Source: Thermohalobaculum sediminis
Lineage (GTDB): Bacteria; Pseudomonadota; Alphaproteobacteria; Rhodobacterales; Rhodobacteraceae
DNA length: 64,000 nucleotides
Direction of reading: 5' to 3'
Assembly (NCBI RefSeq): GCF_023487995.1
Contig: NZ_JAMFKN010000006.1
Location: forward strand, 1-64,000
The notes below the pieces were generated by a model. The model was not told where the DNA came from and searched no databases. It was given only the letters and a program-made list of their open reading frames with translations. The translations under genes were made by a program, and so were the position numbers. Shown in pieces: positions 36,326 to 45,479 of this stretch. Each line of letters opens with the position of its first letter. Position 1 is the stretch's first letter.

Positions 36326-37345
36326 TCAGTCGAAGCGGTAGAAGGCCTCGTAGATCGGCGCGAGCGTCGTTTCGTCGAACAGCGACGAGACCGACGTGTC
36401 GTTCCCGACGTTGAGAATCGCCTGGGCGAACAGCGGCGCGATCGAGACGACGCGGATGTTGCGCGCCTTCTTCACGGCCTCGATGGGCTCGATCGAATCG
36501 GTGATCACCAGCGTCTCCATCGCCGACGAAGTGACGCGTTCGATGGCGGGGCCCGATAGCACGCCGTGGCTGATATAGGCGTGAACCTCTTCCGCCCCCT
36601 CCTCCTTCAGCAGTTCGGCCGCCTTGACCAGGGTGCCGGCGGTGTCGCAGATGTCGTCGACGATCACGCAGGTCCGGCCCGAAACCTCGCCAATCACCGT
36701 CATGCTTTCGACCTCTCCGGGGCGCGAGCGGCGCTTGTCCACGATGGCAAGCGTCGCGCCGATGCGCTTGGCAAGATCGCGCGCGCGAACCACGCCGCCC
36801 ACGTCGGGCGAGACCACGGTGAGGTTCTCACGCCCCGCCAGATGATGCTTGATGTCGAGCGCGAACACGGGCGCGGCATAGAGGTTGTCGGTGGGGATGT
36901 CGAAGAATCCCTGGATCTGTCCCGCGTGCAGGTCCATCGTCAGCACCCGGTCGACGCCCGCCTCGGTCATCAGGTTCGCGACCAGCTTGGCGGTGATTGG
37001 GGTGCGCGCCGCGCTCTTGCGGTCCTGCCGGGCATAGCCGAAATAGGGCGTCACCGCCGTGATCCGCCGCGCCGAGGCCCGCCGCAGCGCGTCAGTCATG
37101 ATCAGCAGTTCCATCAGGTTGTCGTTCGCGGGGTTCGAGGTCGACTGGATGATGAAGACATCCTCGCCGCGCACGTTGTCGTAGATCTCGACGAAGATTT
37201 CCTTGTCGTTGAACCGCTCGACCCGCGCGTTCGCCAGCCCGATGCGGTCGCCGCGATAGACCGAGATGCGCCGCGCGATGGCCTCGGCCAGCGGCCGGTT
37301 CGCGTTCCCAGCGATGATCTTCATCCTGCGCTCGTCCGATTTCAT
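36326..37345 (-). CDS. prs: Ribose-phosphate pyrophosphokinase
   Basis: About 339 residues. It converts ribose 5-phosphate and ATP to PRPP for nucleotide and histidine synthesis. Diagnostic stretches: [39 protein letters not shown] and the PRPP-binding [18 protein letters not shown]. The ATG at 37345 is chosen because GGGGGC lies upstream; the ATG at 37324 (MKIIAGN) matches many homologues and is equally possible. Confidence 0.95.
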   Translation of the reverse strand: MKSDERRMKIIAGNANRPLAEAIARRISVYRGDRIGLANARVERFNDKEIFVEIYDNVRGEDVFIIQSTSNPANDNLMELLIMTDALRRASARRITAVTPYFGYARQDRKSAARTPITAKLVANLMTEAGVDRVLTMDLHAGQIQGFFDIPTDNLYAAPVFALDIKHHLAGRENLTVVSPDVGGVVRARDLAKRIGATLAIVDKRRSRPGEVESMTVIGEVSGRTCVIVDDICDTAGTLVKAAELLKEEGAEEVHAYISHGVLSGPAIERVTSSAMETLVITDSIEPIEAVKKARNIRVVSIAPLFAQAILNVGNDTSVSSLFDETTLAPIYEAFYRFD

Positions 37346-37448
37346 GAAATCCAGCCCCCAAACGACGCGCGCTTCATAGGACAATCGGGCCCGCGCTGCA
37401 AAGCGCGTTTCATCGCATTGTCACGTACGGCGGCAAGAGCGCCGGGCG

Positions 37449-38081
37449 TCACGGCCCTGTCCAGTCGATCTGGCAGATCTCGGCCGACTTGCCGTCGAGG
37501 TTCCAGACCCGCCCGAAGTCGCGTACCTTGCCCTTCAGCGCCTGCGCGATGGTCACGTCCGGCCCCATCCAGTATTTGGTGTTGGTGACCTTCAGGTCCT
37601 GCCCCGGATCGGCCCCCTCGACCGGCGCGATGGCACCCTGGATGCGGCGCCCGACCGTCAGGTGGCGGACGTTCCCTTCGGTCGTGAAGCGGATCTCCTC
37701 GCGGATCGAGCCGAGATACTCGCTCACCAGCAGCCGGAACAGACCGGTCGTCCCTCGCGCGCGGCCCGAGAAGATCAGTTCGAGCGCGGCGAACTGCGCG
37801 TCATCTGCGCGGTCGTCGAAATAGCCCGCCGCCTTCCAGTCGCCCTCGCTCATCGAGCCTGGAATGTCCAGCATCATCGCGACGTTGAGGCCCGAGAGGT
37901 CGGTCGCACCCCATTTCCCCTCGTCGATCCGGACGCCAAGCCACGCCTTGCAGGTCCCCTGGGTCGGCGGATGCGCGCCAAGGCTCACGACGCAGGGGCA
38001 GAACACCGTGCAATTGCAGTTGAGGATCAGTTCGCCCTTGATCGACCAGGGCTCGATCGCCGTTTTCGCCGCGTCCAGCAT
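37449..38081 (-). CDS. DUF1326 protein
   Basis: 210 residues with the DUF1326 hallmark CNCTVFCPC near the N-terminus (LILNCNCTVFCPCVVSL), which looks like a metal-binding Cys cluster, and a beta-rich body. Function unknown. It follows DUF2182, a pairing commonly seen in proteobacteria, and appears to be the last gene of the GntR-DUF2182-DUF1326 operon (33 bp gap). Confidence 0.85.
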   Translation of the reverse strand: MLDAAKTAIEPWSIKGELILNCNCTVFCPCVVSLGAHPPTQGTCKAWLGVRIDEGKWGATDLSGLNVAMMLDIPGSMSEGDWKAAGYFDDRADDAQFAALELIFSGRARGTTGLFRLLVSEYLGSIREEIRFTTEGNVRHLTVGRRIQGAIAPVEGADPGQDLKVTNTKYWMGPDVTIAQALKGKVRDFGRVWNLDGKSAEICQIDWTGP

Positions 38082-38114
38082 GATGCCTCCCTTCGCCCGT
38101 TCCCAGGCCGTTTG

Positions 38115-38885
38115 TCAGACAATTGATTCGAGAACCAGCGCAAGCCCCGCCACCGCCAGCGCCGCCCCGGCGAGCCGCCCCGCCCGGTCGGCGCCCGGCA
38201 GCGTCTTTTCGGCCAGCATCAGCGCGCCCAGGGCCGCCATCCAGGTCAGGTTCATGGCGCCAGCGACCAACATCAGCGCCATGAGCGCCCAGCAGCAGCC
38301 GATGCAGATCAGCCCGTGCCGCAATCCCATCGTCAGTGCGCCGGCGGGGCCGTCGCGCCAGGACGCCATGAAGAAGGCGAGGGGGTTGCGGCACAGCGTG
38401 AGGCATGCGGCCTTGAGCGGCGTGAGCTGGTAGCCCCCGGCCAGCAGCAGGACGGTGCCCGCCGCAGCGCCGGTCAGCCCGGCGTCCGCCGTCGCGTCCA
38501 TTGCGCCCGCAAGCGCGAGCTGCGCCGCCGCGGCGACCAGTCCGAAGCCGCCCCAGGCCGCGACATAACCGCCTGCGAAGGCAGCAAGGCACAGTGCCCG
38601 CCCGTGCTCGATCCGTCGCGACAGCCGCGCGTAGAGATCGATCGCCGGCGCCGCGGTCGGCAGCATCATGGCGACGCTCATCAGCAGCCACATCGCCGCA
38701 ACCGCCGGATAGGCGCCCGGCGCGGGCGCGCCCCGCGCGAGGCAGAGCTCCGCGACCTCTGCGAGGAAGACCGTCTCGACGCCATGCCCCAGCGCCACCA
38801 GCGCAAGCCACCCCGCCGCCGCCGCAAGCCCGACGCCGAGGCCGGCCATCAGCCGTGGCCGCTCGGAAAGGCGGAGCACGCTCAC
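38115..38885 (-). CDS. DUF2182 integral membrane protein
   Basis: 256 residues, about seven membrane segments. Family signature: WLLMSVAMMLPTAAPAI, PLKAACLTLCRNP and the Cys-rich RHGLICIGCCWALMAL. The Met- and Cys-rich membrane faces have led to its description as a predicted metal-binding membrane protein. The start overlaps the stop of the GntR gene by 4 bp (ATGA), implying coupled translation. An operator-like TTGTCAGACAA spans its stop codon. Confidence 0.85.
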   Translation of the reverse strand: MSVLRLSERPRLMAGLGVGLAAAAGWLALVALGHGVETVFLAEVAELCLARGAPAPGAYPAVAAMWLLMSVAMMLPTAAPAIDLYARLSRRIEHGRALCLAAFAGGYVAAWGGFGLVAAAAQLALAGAMDATADAGLTGAAAGTVLLLAGGYQLTPLKAACLTLCRNPLAFFMASWRDGPAGALTMGLRHGLICIGCCWALMALMLVAGAMNLTWMAALGALMLAEKTLPGADRAGRLAGAALAVAGLALVLESIV

Positions 38886-39619
38886 GACACCCGGCTCCGG
38901 CCAGCAATGGCCTGCGCTTCGGCGACCAGGCGGCCCGTATAGTCAGACAATTGCGCGAGCTCGTTGATCAGCGCCGTGGCGTCGCGCCGCTCCAGCGTCG
39001 AGACGATTCTGGCATGCCGAGCCGCAATCTCGGCGCGGTCGCGCCCGCGCCAGGTCAGCATGTTGAGGAGCGGCTGCATCGCCTCGATCACCGCCGCCAT
39101 CTGGAAGGCGATCAGCGGGTTGCCGGCGGCGTTCGCGAGAGTGCGGTGGAAGCGCACGTCGGACGCGCAGAATTCCTCGTCCGTCGTCGCGGGGTTGCGC
39201 TGCACGTCGATCTCGGCGCGCATCGCGGCAACCTGCTGGGCCGTGCGTCGCGCGCAGGCCAGCGGCGCGATCGCCGACAGGAACGTGAGCCGCGCCTCGG
39301 TCACTGCCTCAGGCGCAATGCGATTGAGTCCCATGAGCATGATCGCGGTCGAGACGAGCTGGTCCTGCGCCTCCTCGATGCCGTAGCGATTTACGAAGCT
39401 GCCGCCCGAGGAGCCTCGCCGCGTGCGGATCAGGTTCTGTGCCGCCAGCGTCTTCAGCGCCTCGCGCACCGTCGGCCGCGAGACGCCGAAGCGCGCGGCA
39501 AGATCCTGCTCGCCTGGCAGGCGCTCGTCCACGCCGATCCGCCCCTCGAGAATCAAGGCGCGAATTTGCGCCGCGATCGCCTCGCCGGCGCCCATTCCCT
39601 TGCCGCGTTCGTCCGACAT
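38882..39619 (-). CDS. GntR-family regulator, FadR/FCD subfamily
   Basis: 245 residues from the ATG at 39619. Winged helix at about 10-75 (LPGEQDLAARFGVSRPTVREALKTL, then GGSFVN) and a C-terminal all-helical FCD ligand domain with likely metal-binding positions (DVRFHRTLANAAGNPL, RHARIVSTL). It heads the operon with DUF2182 and DUF1326 and faces the reductase gene at 39741 across a 121-bp shared promoter region. Operator-like matches to TnGTnnnACnA are listed among the findings. Confidence 0.9.
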   Translation of the reverse strand: MSDERGKGMGAGEAIAAQIRALILEGRIGVDERLPGEQDLAARFGVSRPTVREALKTLAAQNLIRTRRGSSGGSFVNRYGIEEAQDQLVSTAIMLMGLNRIAPEAVTEARLTFLSAIAPLACARRTAQQVAAMRAEIDVQRNPATTDEEFCASDVRFHRTLANAAGNPLIAFQMAAVIEAMQPLLNMLTWRGRDRAEIAARHARIVSTLERRDATALINELAQLSDYTGRLVAEAQAIAGRSRVS

Positions 39620-39671
39620 CCGCACTTCGTTCCGCCGTTTCGTCCGGGAGTGGAGCTTGCCAAACTTCCGA

Positions 39672-39682
39672 ATGTTTGACAA
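39672..39682. promoter_or_regulatory. Candidate FadR/GntR half-palindromic operator
   Basis: ATGTTTGACAA at 39672-39682 lies between the divergent GntR and reductase genes and matches the FCD-GntR pattern TnGTnnnACnA except at the first base. The same GACAA arm recurs in perfect form at 38112, 38940 and 41385. Confidence 0.35.
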
Positions 39683-39740
39683 TTTGAAATCCGACTCGCC
39701 GGCGCCGTACCCGCCGGCCCGGACCCGAAAGGAGCCCGCC

Positions 39741-40733
39741 ATGAGCTTTCGCGCCCTGATCGTCGACAAGGCCGAGGACGGCACCATTAGTCAGACCATC
39801 GAAACGATCTCCGATGACCGCCTGCCGCAGGCCGATGTGACCGTCGCGGTCGAGTATTCGACCCTCAACTACAAGGATGGGCTCTGCTTGACCGGCGGCG
39901 GCGGGCTGGTGCGGAAATACCCCCATGTCCCCGGGATCGACTTCGCAGGCACGGTCGAGACCTCCGACAGCCCCGCCTTCCGGCCTGGCGACAAGGTCCT
40001 GCTGACCGGCTGGCGCGTGGGCGAGGCCTGGTGGGGCGGCTATGCCGAGAAGGCGCGCGTGAGATCCGAATGGCTCACGCCGATGCCCGCCGGGCTCGAT
40101 GCGCGGCGCGCGATGGCAGTTGGCACGGCGGGCTTCACCGCGATGCTCGCGATCATGGAGCTAGAGGCGCATGGGCTGAAGCCGGGGCAGGGGCCCGTGC
40201 TGGTCACCGGCGCCGCGGGCGGCGTTGGGTCGGTGGCGACCGCGATCCTCGCCCATCTGGGCCATGAGGTCGCGGCCGTCACGGGCCGGCCCGAAACGGC
40301 CGACTATCTCCGCAGCCTTGGCGCCACCACCATCGTGCCCCGCGAGGATCTGGCCGAGCCCTCGGGCCGGCCGCTGGAGAGCGAGACCTGGGCTGGGTGC
40401 GTCGATGCCGTGGGCGGCAAGATGCTCGCGAAGGTTTTGACGCAGATGAAATATGGCGCCTCGGTCGCGGCCGTGGGCCTCGCCGGGGGCGCGGCGCTCC
40501 CGGCCACCGTCATCCCCTTCCTGCTGCGCGGCGTGAACCTCCTGGGGATCGACTCGGTGATGCGTCCGCAGGCCGATCGGGCCAGTGCCTGGGCGCGCAT
40601 CGCATCGGACCTGCCGATGGACCTGCTCGACAGCATGATCCGTCCGGCGACACTTGCGGATCTGCCCGATCTGGGGCGGGCGATTCTCAAGGGGCAGGTG
40701 CAGGGGCGGGTCGTCGTCGACGTGCGGGCCTGA
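39741..40733 (+). CDS. Acrylyl-CoA reductase AcuI/YhdH-type medium-chain oxidoreductase
   Basis: 330 residues; GAAAGGAG precedes the ATG. MDR fold: TLNYKDGLCLTGGGGLVRKYPHVPGIDFAGTV at the N-terminal catalytic domain, the NADP-binding VTGAAGGVGSVA, and LLRGVNLLGIDSVM in the C-terminal half. AcuI in Rhodobacter reduces toxic acryloyl-CoA (a DMSP-degradation intermediate) to propionyl-CoA. Neighbouring acu/dmd genes are absent here, so the substrate is uncertain. Confidence 0.85.
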   Translation: MSFRALIVDKAEDGTISQTIETISDDRLPQADVTVAVEYSTLNYKDGLCLTGGGGLVRKYPHVPGIDFAGTVETSDSPAFRPGDKVLLTGWRVGEAWWGGYAEKARVRSEWLTPMPAGLDARRAMAVGTAGFTAMLAIMELEAHGLKPGQGPVLVTGAAGGVGSVATAILAHLGHEVAAVTGRPETADYLRSLGATTIVPREDLAEPSGRPLESETWAGCVDAVGGKMLAKVLTQMKYGASVAAVGLAGGAALPATVIPFLLRGVNLLGIDSVMRPQADRASAWARIASDLPMDLLDSMIRPATLADLPDLGRAILKGQVQGRVVVDVRA

Positions 40734-40913
40734 CCGCTTGACCGCCTGCTGACCCTGCGATATCCGACGCTGGTCCGCGCGCCACGGCGCGGGCTGCCGC
40801 GAGCCGACTGACAGGCTCACCGGCTCGGCTGGAAGACCTGCCAGGATGGGGGATGCCCATGTCCAGGCGGGCGTTTCCCCGGGATGGTGCCGTTTGTGAA
40901 CAGGGCTCACGCG

Positions 40914-42149
40914 ATGACGCAGATCGATCTTGATTTCATCCGGTCGCAGTTTCCCGCCTTCACCGAGCCTTCGCTCGCGGGCTGGGGCTTCTTCGAGAAT
41001 GCCGGCGGTTCCTACCCCGCCCGGCAGGTGGTCGACCGGCTTACCCATTTCTATACAAGCTGCAAGGTCCAGCCCTACGCGCCCTACCCGGCCTCGGAGC
41101 AGGCGGGCGCCATGATGGACGAAAGCTATGCCCGCCTCGCCGCGATGCTGAATGTAGGCGAGGACGAGGTTCATTTCGGCCCCTCGACCAGCCAGAACAC
41201 CTATGTGCTGGCCCACGCCTTCCGCGCCCGGATGCGCGAGGGGGACGAGGTCATCGTCACGAACCAGGACCACGAGGCCAATTCGGGCGCCTGGCGTCGG
41301 CTGGCGGACAGCGGCATCGTGATCCGCGAGTGGAAGGTCGATCCCGAGACCGGGCATCTGAACCTTGGCGATCTTGACCGTCTTTTGTCTGACAAAACGC
41401 GCGTGGTTGCCTTCCCGCATGCGTCGAACATCGTGGCCGAGATCAATCCCGTGGCCGAGATCTGCGCAAAGGTCAGACAATCCGGCGCTGTCACGGTCGT
41501 CGATGGCGTCTCCTACGCGCCGCACGGCCTGCCCGACATCGGGGCGCTGGGCGCCGACGTCTACCTGTTCTCCAGCTACAAGACCTACGGGCCGCATCAG
41601 GGCGTGATGGCAGTCCGCCGCGAGGTCGCCGACCGGCTGCCGAACCAGAGCCATTGGTTCAACGCCGGGCACATCCGCAAGAAGCTGGTCCCCGCTGGTC
41701 CCGACCACGCGCAGGTTGCGGCCCTTGCCGGCATCGCGCTCTATACCGATGCCGTGCACGACCACCACTTCGCCGACCGCCCCGGCCCGGCCGAGCGGGC
41801 ACGCCGCGTCCATGATCTCTTCCGCGCGCAGGAGGTGCGGCTGGCCGCGCCGCTGCTCGACTATCTTGCCGCGCGCAACGATGTGCGCCTGCTGGGGCCC
41901 CGCGACCCCGCGCGCCGCGCGCCCACCATCGCCATCGCTCATGCCCGCAAGGGCGAGGACCTCGCCCGCGCGCTCGGCGCCCACCGGATCATGGCGGGGG
42001 GCGGGGATTTCTACGCCGTGCGCCTCATCGAGGCGCTGGGGATCGACCCCGACCACGGCGTGCTGCGGCTGTCGTTCCTGCACTACACCTCGCCGGCCGA
42101 AATCGAGCGCGCCATCGGCGCCCTCGACCGCGTGCTCTCGGGCCGCTGA
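40914..42149 (+). CDS. Aminotransferase class V, cysteine-desulfurase-like
   Basis: 411 residues from the ATG at 40914 (AGGG 8 nt upstream); an ATG at 40884 adds ten residues. PLP-enzyme features: GFFENAGGSYPA, H120 in NQDHEAN, D197 in VVDGVSYAPHG and Schiff-base K223 in SSYKTYGPHQG. It belongs to the NifS/SufS-like group but lacks an obvious catalytic Cys loop, so desulfurase activity is uncertain. Its TGA overlaps the rsmD ATG. Confidence 0.82.
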   Translation: MTQIDLDFIRSQFPAFTEPSLAGWGFFENAGGSYPARQVVDRLTHFYTSCKVQPYAPYPASEQAGAMMDESYARLAAMLNVGEDEVHFGPSTSQNTYVLAHAFRARMREGDEVIVTNQDHEANSGAWRRLADSGIVIREWKVDPETGHLNLGDLDRLLSDKTRVVAFPHASNIVAEINPVAEICAKVRQSGAVTVVDGVSYAPHGLPDIGALGADVYLFSSYKTYGPHQGVMAVRREVADRLPNQSHWFNAGHIRKKLVPAGPDHAQVAALAGIALYTDAVHDHHFADRPGPAERARRVHDLFRAQEVRLAAPLLDYLAARNDVRLLGPRDPARRAPTIAIAHARKGEDLARALGAHRIMAGGGDFYAVRLIEALGIDPDHGVLRLSFLHYTSPAEIERAIGALDRVLSGR

Positions 42150-42724
42150 TGCGGGTGATCGGCGGGCGCTTTCGCGGCGCGCGGATCGCCGCCCCCGGCG
42201 CGGCGGGCGGCGGCGAGGCGCATCTGCGCCCGACCTCGGACCGGGTGCGCGAGGCGCTGTTCAACCTGCTCGCCCATGGCGGCTATGCCGACCCGCCCGT
42301 GCCGGAGGGCGCACACGTGCTCGACCTCTTCGCCGGCACCGGGGCGCTGGGGGTCGAGGCGCTGTCGCGTGGCGCCATCCGCGCCGTCTTCGTGGACGAT
42401 CACGGGCCCTCCCGCGCGCTGATCCGCGAGACGGTCGAGCGCCTCGGCCTCGGCGGCGTCACGAAGATCTGGCGCCGCGACGCCACCCGCCTTGGCCCCT
42501 GTCGCGGCGAGCCGTTCGACCTCGTCTTCGCCGATCCGCCCTATGGCACCGATCTTGGCATCCGGGCGCTCGCCTCGGCCCGCGAGGGAGGCTGGCTCGC
42601 GCCCGGGGCGCTGGTGGTGCTGGAGGGCCGGGCCGGCGACCCGCTTCCCGCCTTCGACTGGCTCGAGCCGCTCGACACCCGCCAGTATGGCGAGACACGG
42701 ATTGCCATCTTCCGCGCCGTCTGA
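42149..42724 (+). CDS. rsmD: 16S rRNA (guanine(966)-N2)-methyltransferase
   Basis: 191 residues. MRVIGGRFRGARI at the start, PTSDRVREALFN, SAM-binding DLFAGTGALGVEAL and catalytic FADPPYG are the RsmD/YhhF hallmarks. It methylates G966 of 16S rRNA in the small subunit. The start overlaps the preceding stop codon (TGATG). Confidence 0.95.
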   Translation: MRVIGGRFRGARIAAPGAAGGGEAHLRPTSDRVREALFNLLAHGGYADPPVPEGAHVLDLFAGTGALGVEALSRGAIRAVFVDDHGPSRALIRETVERLGLGGVTKIWRRDATRLGPCRGEPFDLVFADPPYGTDLGIRALASAREGGWLAPGALVVLEGRAGDPLPAFDWLEPLDTRQYGETRIAIFRAV

Positions 42725-42785
42725 CCCCCCTTGGCGCATGTCCGGCATGGCGCTAGGAACGATGCGACAGATCAAGGAGCGCGCC

Positions 42786-43553
42786 ATGAAGATCGGACCC
42801 GAGACCCCCGCCATCGTGACCGGAGGGGCGAGCGGCCTCGGCGCCGCCTGCGTCGCGGCCCTGCGCGTCAAGGGGGCGCCCGTTGCCATCCTCGACATGG
42901 CCGCGCCCGATGGCGCCCGCGTCGCGGCCGAGTCCGGCGCGAAGTTCATCTCGACCGACGTGACCAGCGACGAGAGCGTAGAGGCCGCGCTGGCTGAGGC
43001 CGCCGAGGCCCACGGCACCGCGCGCATCGTGATTTCCTGCGCGGGAATCGCGCCGGCGATGAAGACCGCGGGCTCGAAGGGGCCGCACGACATGGGCCTC
43101 TTCACCAAGGTCGTCGCGGTCAACCTGATCGGCACCATGCGGGTGATGGCGCTGGCCGCGCAGGCGATGCGCGAGGCCGCGCCCCTCGACCCCGACGGCG
43201 CGCGCGGGGTGATCGTCAACACCGCTTCGGTCGCGGCCTTCGAAGGGCAGATGGGGCAGGCGGCCTATGCCGCGTCGAAGGGCGGGGTCGCCGCGCTGAC
43301 CCTGCCGGCCGCGCGCGACCTCGCCCGCGACGGCATCCGCGTCTGCGCCATCGCGCCCGGCATCTTCGGCACGCCCATGCTGCGCGGCCTGCCCGAGGAG
43401 GTGCAGGACAGCCTTGCCGCCCAGGTGCCCTTCCCGGTCCGTCTGGGCGACCCCGCGGAATTCGCGCGCCTTGCCTGTTTCATCGTCGAGACGGGCTATA
43501 TGAACGGCGAGGTCATCCGCCTCGACGGCGCCATCCGGATGGGCGCGCGCTGA
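42786..43553 (+). CDS. Short-chain dehydrogenase (3-hydroxyacyl-CoA dehydrogenase type 2-like)
   Basis: 255 residues; AAGGAGCG precedes the ATG. Rossmann motif VTGGASGLGAA, NTASVAAFEGQMGQAAY with catalytic Ser, and YAASKGG with Tyr-x3-Lys. The VAVNLIGTMRVMALAA and CAIAPGIFGTPML stretches resemble HSD17B10-type enzymes of fatty-acid or branched-chain oxidation. Followed 33 bp later by the peroxiredoxin gene, possibly co-transcribed. Confidence 0.88.
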   Translation: MKIGPETPAIVTGGASGLGAACVAALRVKGAPVAILDMAAPDGARVAAESGAKFISTDVTSDESVEAALAEAAEAHGTARIVISCAGIAPAMKTAGSKGPHDMGLFTKVVAVNLIGTMRVMALAAQAMREAAPLDPDGARGVIVNTASVAAFEGQMGQAAYAASKGGVAALTLPAARDLARDGIRVCAIAPGIFGTPMLRGLPEEVQDSLAAQVPFPVRLGDPAEFARLACFIVETGYMNGEVIRLDGAIRMGAR

Positions 43554-43586
43554 CGCGCCCGGCCATCAACCAGAGGGAGACGTTCC

Positions 43587-44075
43587 ATGACCATCGCAGT
43601 CGGTGACAAGCTGCCGGACGGCAAGCTCTTCGAGATGACCCCCGACGGCCCCAAGGCGGTGCCCGTGGCCGAGGTGTTCGGGGCCAGGACGGTCGCGCTC
43701 TTCGCCGTGCCGGGCGCCTTCACGCCCACCTGCCACCAGAAGCACATGCCGAGCTTCGTAGAGAACGCCAAGGCGCTGAAGGCCAAGGGCGTGGACGAGA
43801 TCGTCTGCATCACGGTCAACGACCCGTTCGTGGCCCGCGCCTGGGGTGAGGCGACGGGGGCGAAGGACGCGGGCATCCGCGTGATGTGCGACGCGGATGC
43901 GAGCCTCGTCACCGCCATGGGCCTCAGCTTCGACGCCTCGGGTGCGGGGCTGGGCCACCGCGCTCAGCGCTTCTCGGCGGTGGTGAAGGACGGCAAGATT
44001 GCCTCGCTCAATGTCGAGGACGCGCCGTCGAAGGCCGAGGTGACCAAGGCGGACGTGCTGCTCGGCCAGCTCTGA
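43587..44075 (+). CDS. Peroxiredoxin (Prx5 / 1-Cys-type)
   Basis: 162 residues. Active site PGAFTPTCH with peroxidatic C49 and T46 in the PxxxTxxC pattern, then KKHMPSF-like and VCITVNDPFVARAWGEATGA. Reduces hydroperoxides in the cytoplasm, likely with glutathione/glutaredoxin. No second resolving Cys in the C-terminal part except C95-like positions (VCITV). Confidence 0.92.
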   Translation: MTIAVGDKLPDGKLFEMTPDGPKAVPVAEVFGARTVALFAVPGAFTPTCHQKHMPSFVENAKALKAKGVDEIVCITVNDPFVARAWGEATGAKDAGIRVMCDADASLVTAMGLSFDASGAGLGHRAQRFSAVVKDGKIASLNVEDAPSKAEVTKADVLLGQL

Positions 44076-44097
44076 CGGCTGCTCTCCGCTCGGCAAG

Positions 44098-44118
44098 GCC
44101 CCGGCTCGAGGCCGGGGC
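44098..44118. terminator. Hairpin between convergent genes
   Basis: GCCCCGGC (44098-44105) pairs with GCCGGGGC (44111-44118), loop TCGAG. It lies between the peroxiredoxin and FemAB-like genes, which converge. A second GC-rich hairpin follows near 44170-44190. Without a T-run, it may act bidirectionally or not at all. Confidence 0.4.
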
Positions 44119-44224
44119 TGCGGCTTGCTGCGTGCATCGCCGCGGCCGTTACGTCCCCTCCCGCGCTGCCCCGGGCTTGACCCGGGGCCTCCCGGCCCGC
44201 TTTTGCCGGTCGGCCCGTCTGCCC

Positions 44225-45433
44225 TCACCCGCCGCGCCGGAACGGGGTGAACCCGGCCAGCTCCGCCCCCTCGGCCGCGACGGCTGCGCGCTCCTGCTCG
44301 AGATATCGCGCCACCGCGGCGCGGAAACCGGGGTCCGGGATCCAGTGCAGCGAGCGCGTCGTCACTGGCTCGTAGCCGCGCGCGAGCTTGTGCGCGCCCT
44401 GCGCGCCCGCCTCGACCCGCGCCAGTCCGTGCTCCAGCGCAAAGTTGATCGCCTGGTGGTAGCAGCACTCGAAATGCAGGAAGGGGCGATCCTCCCGGCA
44501 GCCCCAGTAGCGGCCATAGAGCGTCTCGGCCCCGATGAAGTTGAGCGCGCCCGCGATCCAGCGGCCCTCGCGCTCGGCCATCACCAGCAGGATGTCGTCG
44601 GCCATCGTCTGGTGCACGATGTCGAAGAAGCTGCGCGTCAGATACGGGCTGCCCCATTTCCGCGACCCGGTGTCCTGGTAGAACAGCCAGAACGCGTCCC
44701 AGTGCTCGGGCCGGATGGCGGCACCGGTGAGGTGATGCAGCCGCACGCCGTCCGCGAGTGCGCCAGCCCGTTCGCGCCGGATCTGCTTGCGCTTGCGCGA
44801 GGCAAGCGCGTCGAGGAAATCTGCGAAGTCGCGATAGCCGCGGTTGATCCAGTGGAATTGCTGGTCTGTGCGCTGCAGCAGGCCCAGACGCCCGCCCAGC
44901 TCCCACTCCGCCTCGGTGCAGAAGGTGATGTGCAGCGAGGAGAGATCGTTTCCGGCCGTGAGGTCGCGTGCCGTGCCCATCAGGGCGGCCTGCATCGCCT
45001 CGGCGCCCGGCCGGGCATCCGGGCGGGCCATCGTCCGTGGGCCGGTCGCGGGGGTGAAGGGGACGGCCGATTGCAGCTTGGGGTAATACTCGCGCCCCGC
45101 GCGGTGCCAGGCATTCGCCCAGGCATGGTCGAAGACATACTCGCCCTGGCTGTGGCCTTTCAGGTAGAGCGGCATCACCGCCTCGACCCGCCCGGCCACG
45201 CGCGCAACCAGGTGATGCGGCGCCCAGCCCGTCGCCGGCGTGGCCGAGCCCGAGGATTCGAGCGCCGCAAGGAAGGCGTGGGTCACGAAAGGATTGACGG
45301 CCCGCGCCCCCGCGGCGCGTCCGGGCGCCGCGCAGGCGTCCCAATCCGCAGCCCCGATCGCAGCTATGCCGCGCACGACCTCGATCTCGATGCGCGTCTC
45401 GCCGTCGGGCGGGTGGGTTTCGGGGCGGTTCAT
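44225..45433 (-). CDS. FemAB/DUF482-type GNAT family protein
   Basis: 402 residues from the ATG at 45433. The family signature is WAPHHLVA, MPLYLKGHSQGEYVFDHAWANA, HITFCTEAEWELG, RKRKQIRRERAGA and FECCYHQAINFALEHGL. DUF482 proteins have a tandem GNAT fold like FemAB peptidyltransferases. Substrate not known. The ORF is intact; in its opposite frames long open stretches occur by GC bias only. Confidence 0.85.
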   Translation of the reverse strand: MNRPETHPPDGETRIEIEVVRGIAAIGAADWDACAAPGRAAGARAVNPFVTHAFLAALESSGSATPATGWAPHHLVARVAGRVEAVMPLYLKGHSQGEYVFDHAWANAWHRAGREYYPKLQSAVPFTPATGPRTMARPDARPGAEAMQAALMGTARDLTAGNDLSSLHITFCTEAEWELGGRLGLLQRTDQQFHWINRGYRDFADFLDALASRKRKQIRRERAGALADGVRLHHLTGAAIRPEHWDAFWLFYQDTGSRKWGSPYLTRSFFDIVHQTMADDILLVMAEREGRWIAGALNFIGAETLYGRYWGCREDRPFLHFECCYHQAINFALEHGLARVEAGAQGAHKLARGYEPVTTRSLHWIPDPGFRAAVARYLEQERAAVAAEGAELAGFTPFRRGG

Positions 45434-45479
45434 GCCGGCCAAGGTGGGTGGGGCGGGGCGCCGATCAAGGCCCCCGCCC

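Noticed and set aside
40161-42083. Long minus-strand frame opposite the AcuI-like and class V aminotransferase genes
   Set aside because: Shadow of genes with full conserved motifs on the plus strand; no ribosome-binding site or domain.
43566-45344. Long minus-strand frame over the peroxiredoxin and FemAB-like genes
   Set aside because: Overlaps two well-supported genes and reads as low-complexity Arg/Gly/Ala.
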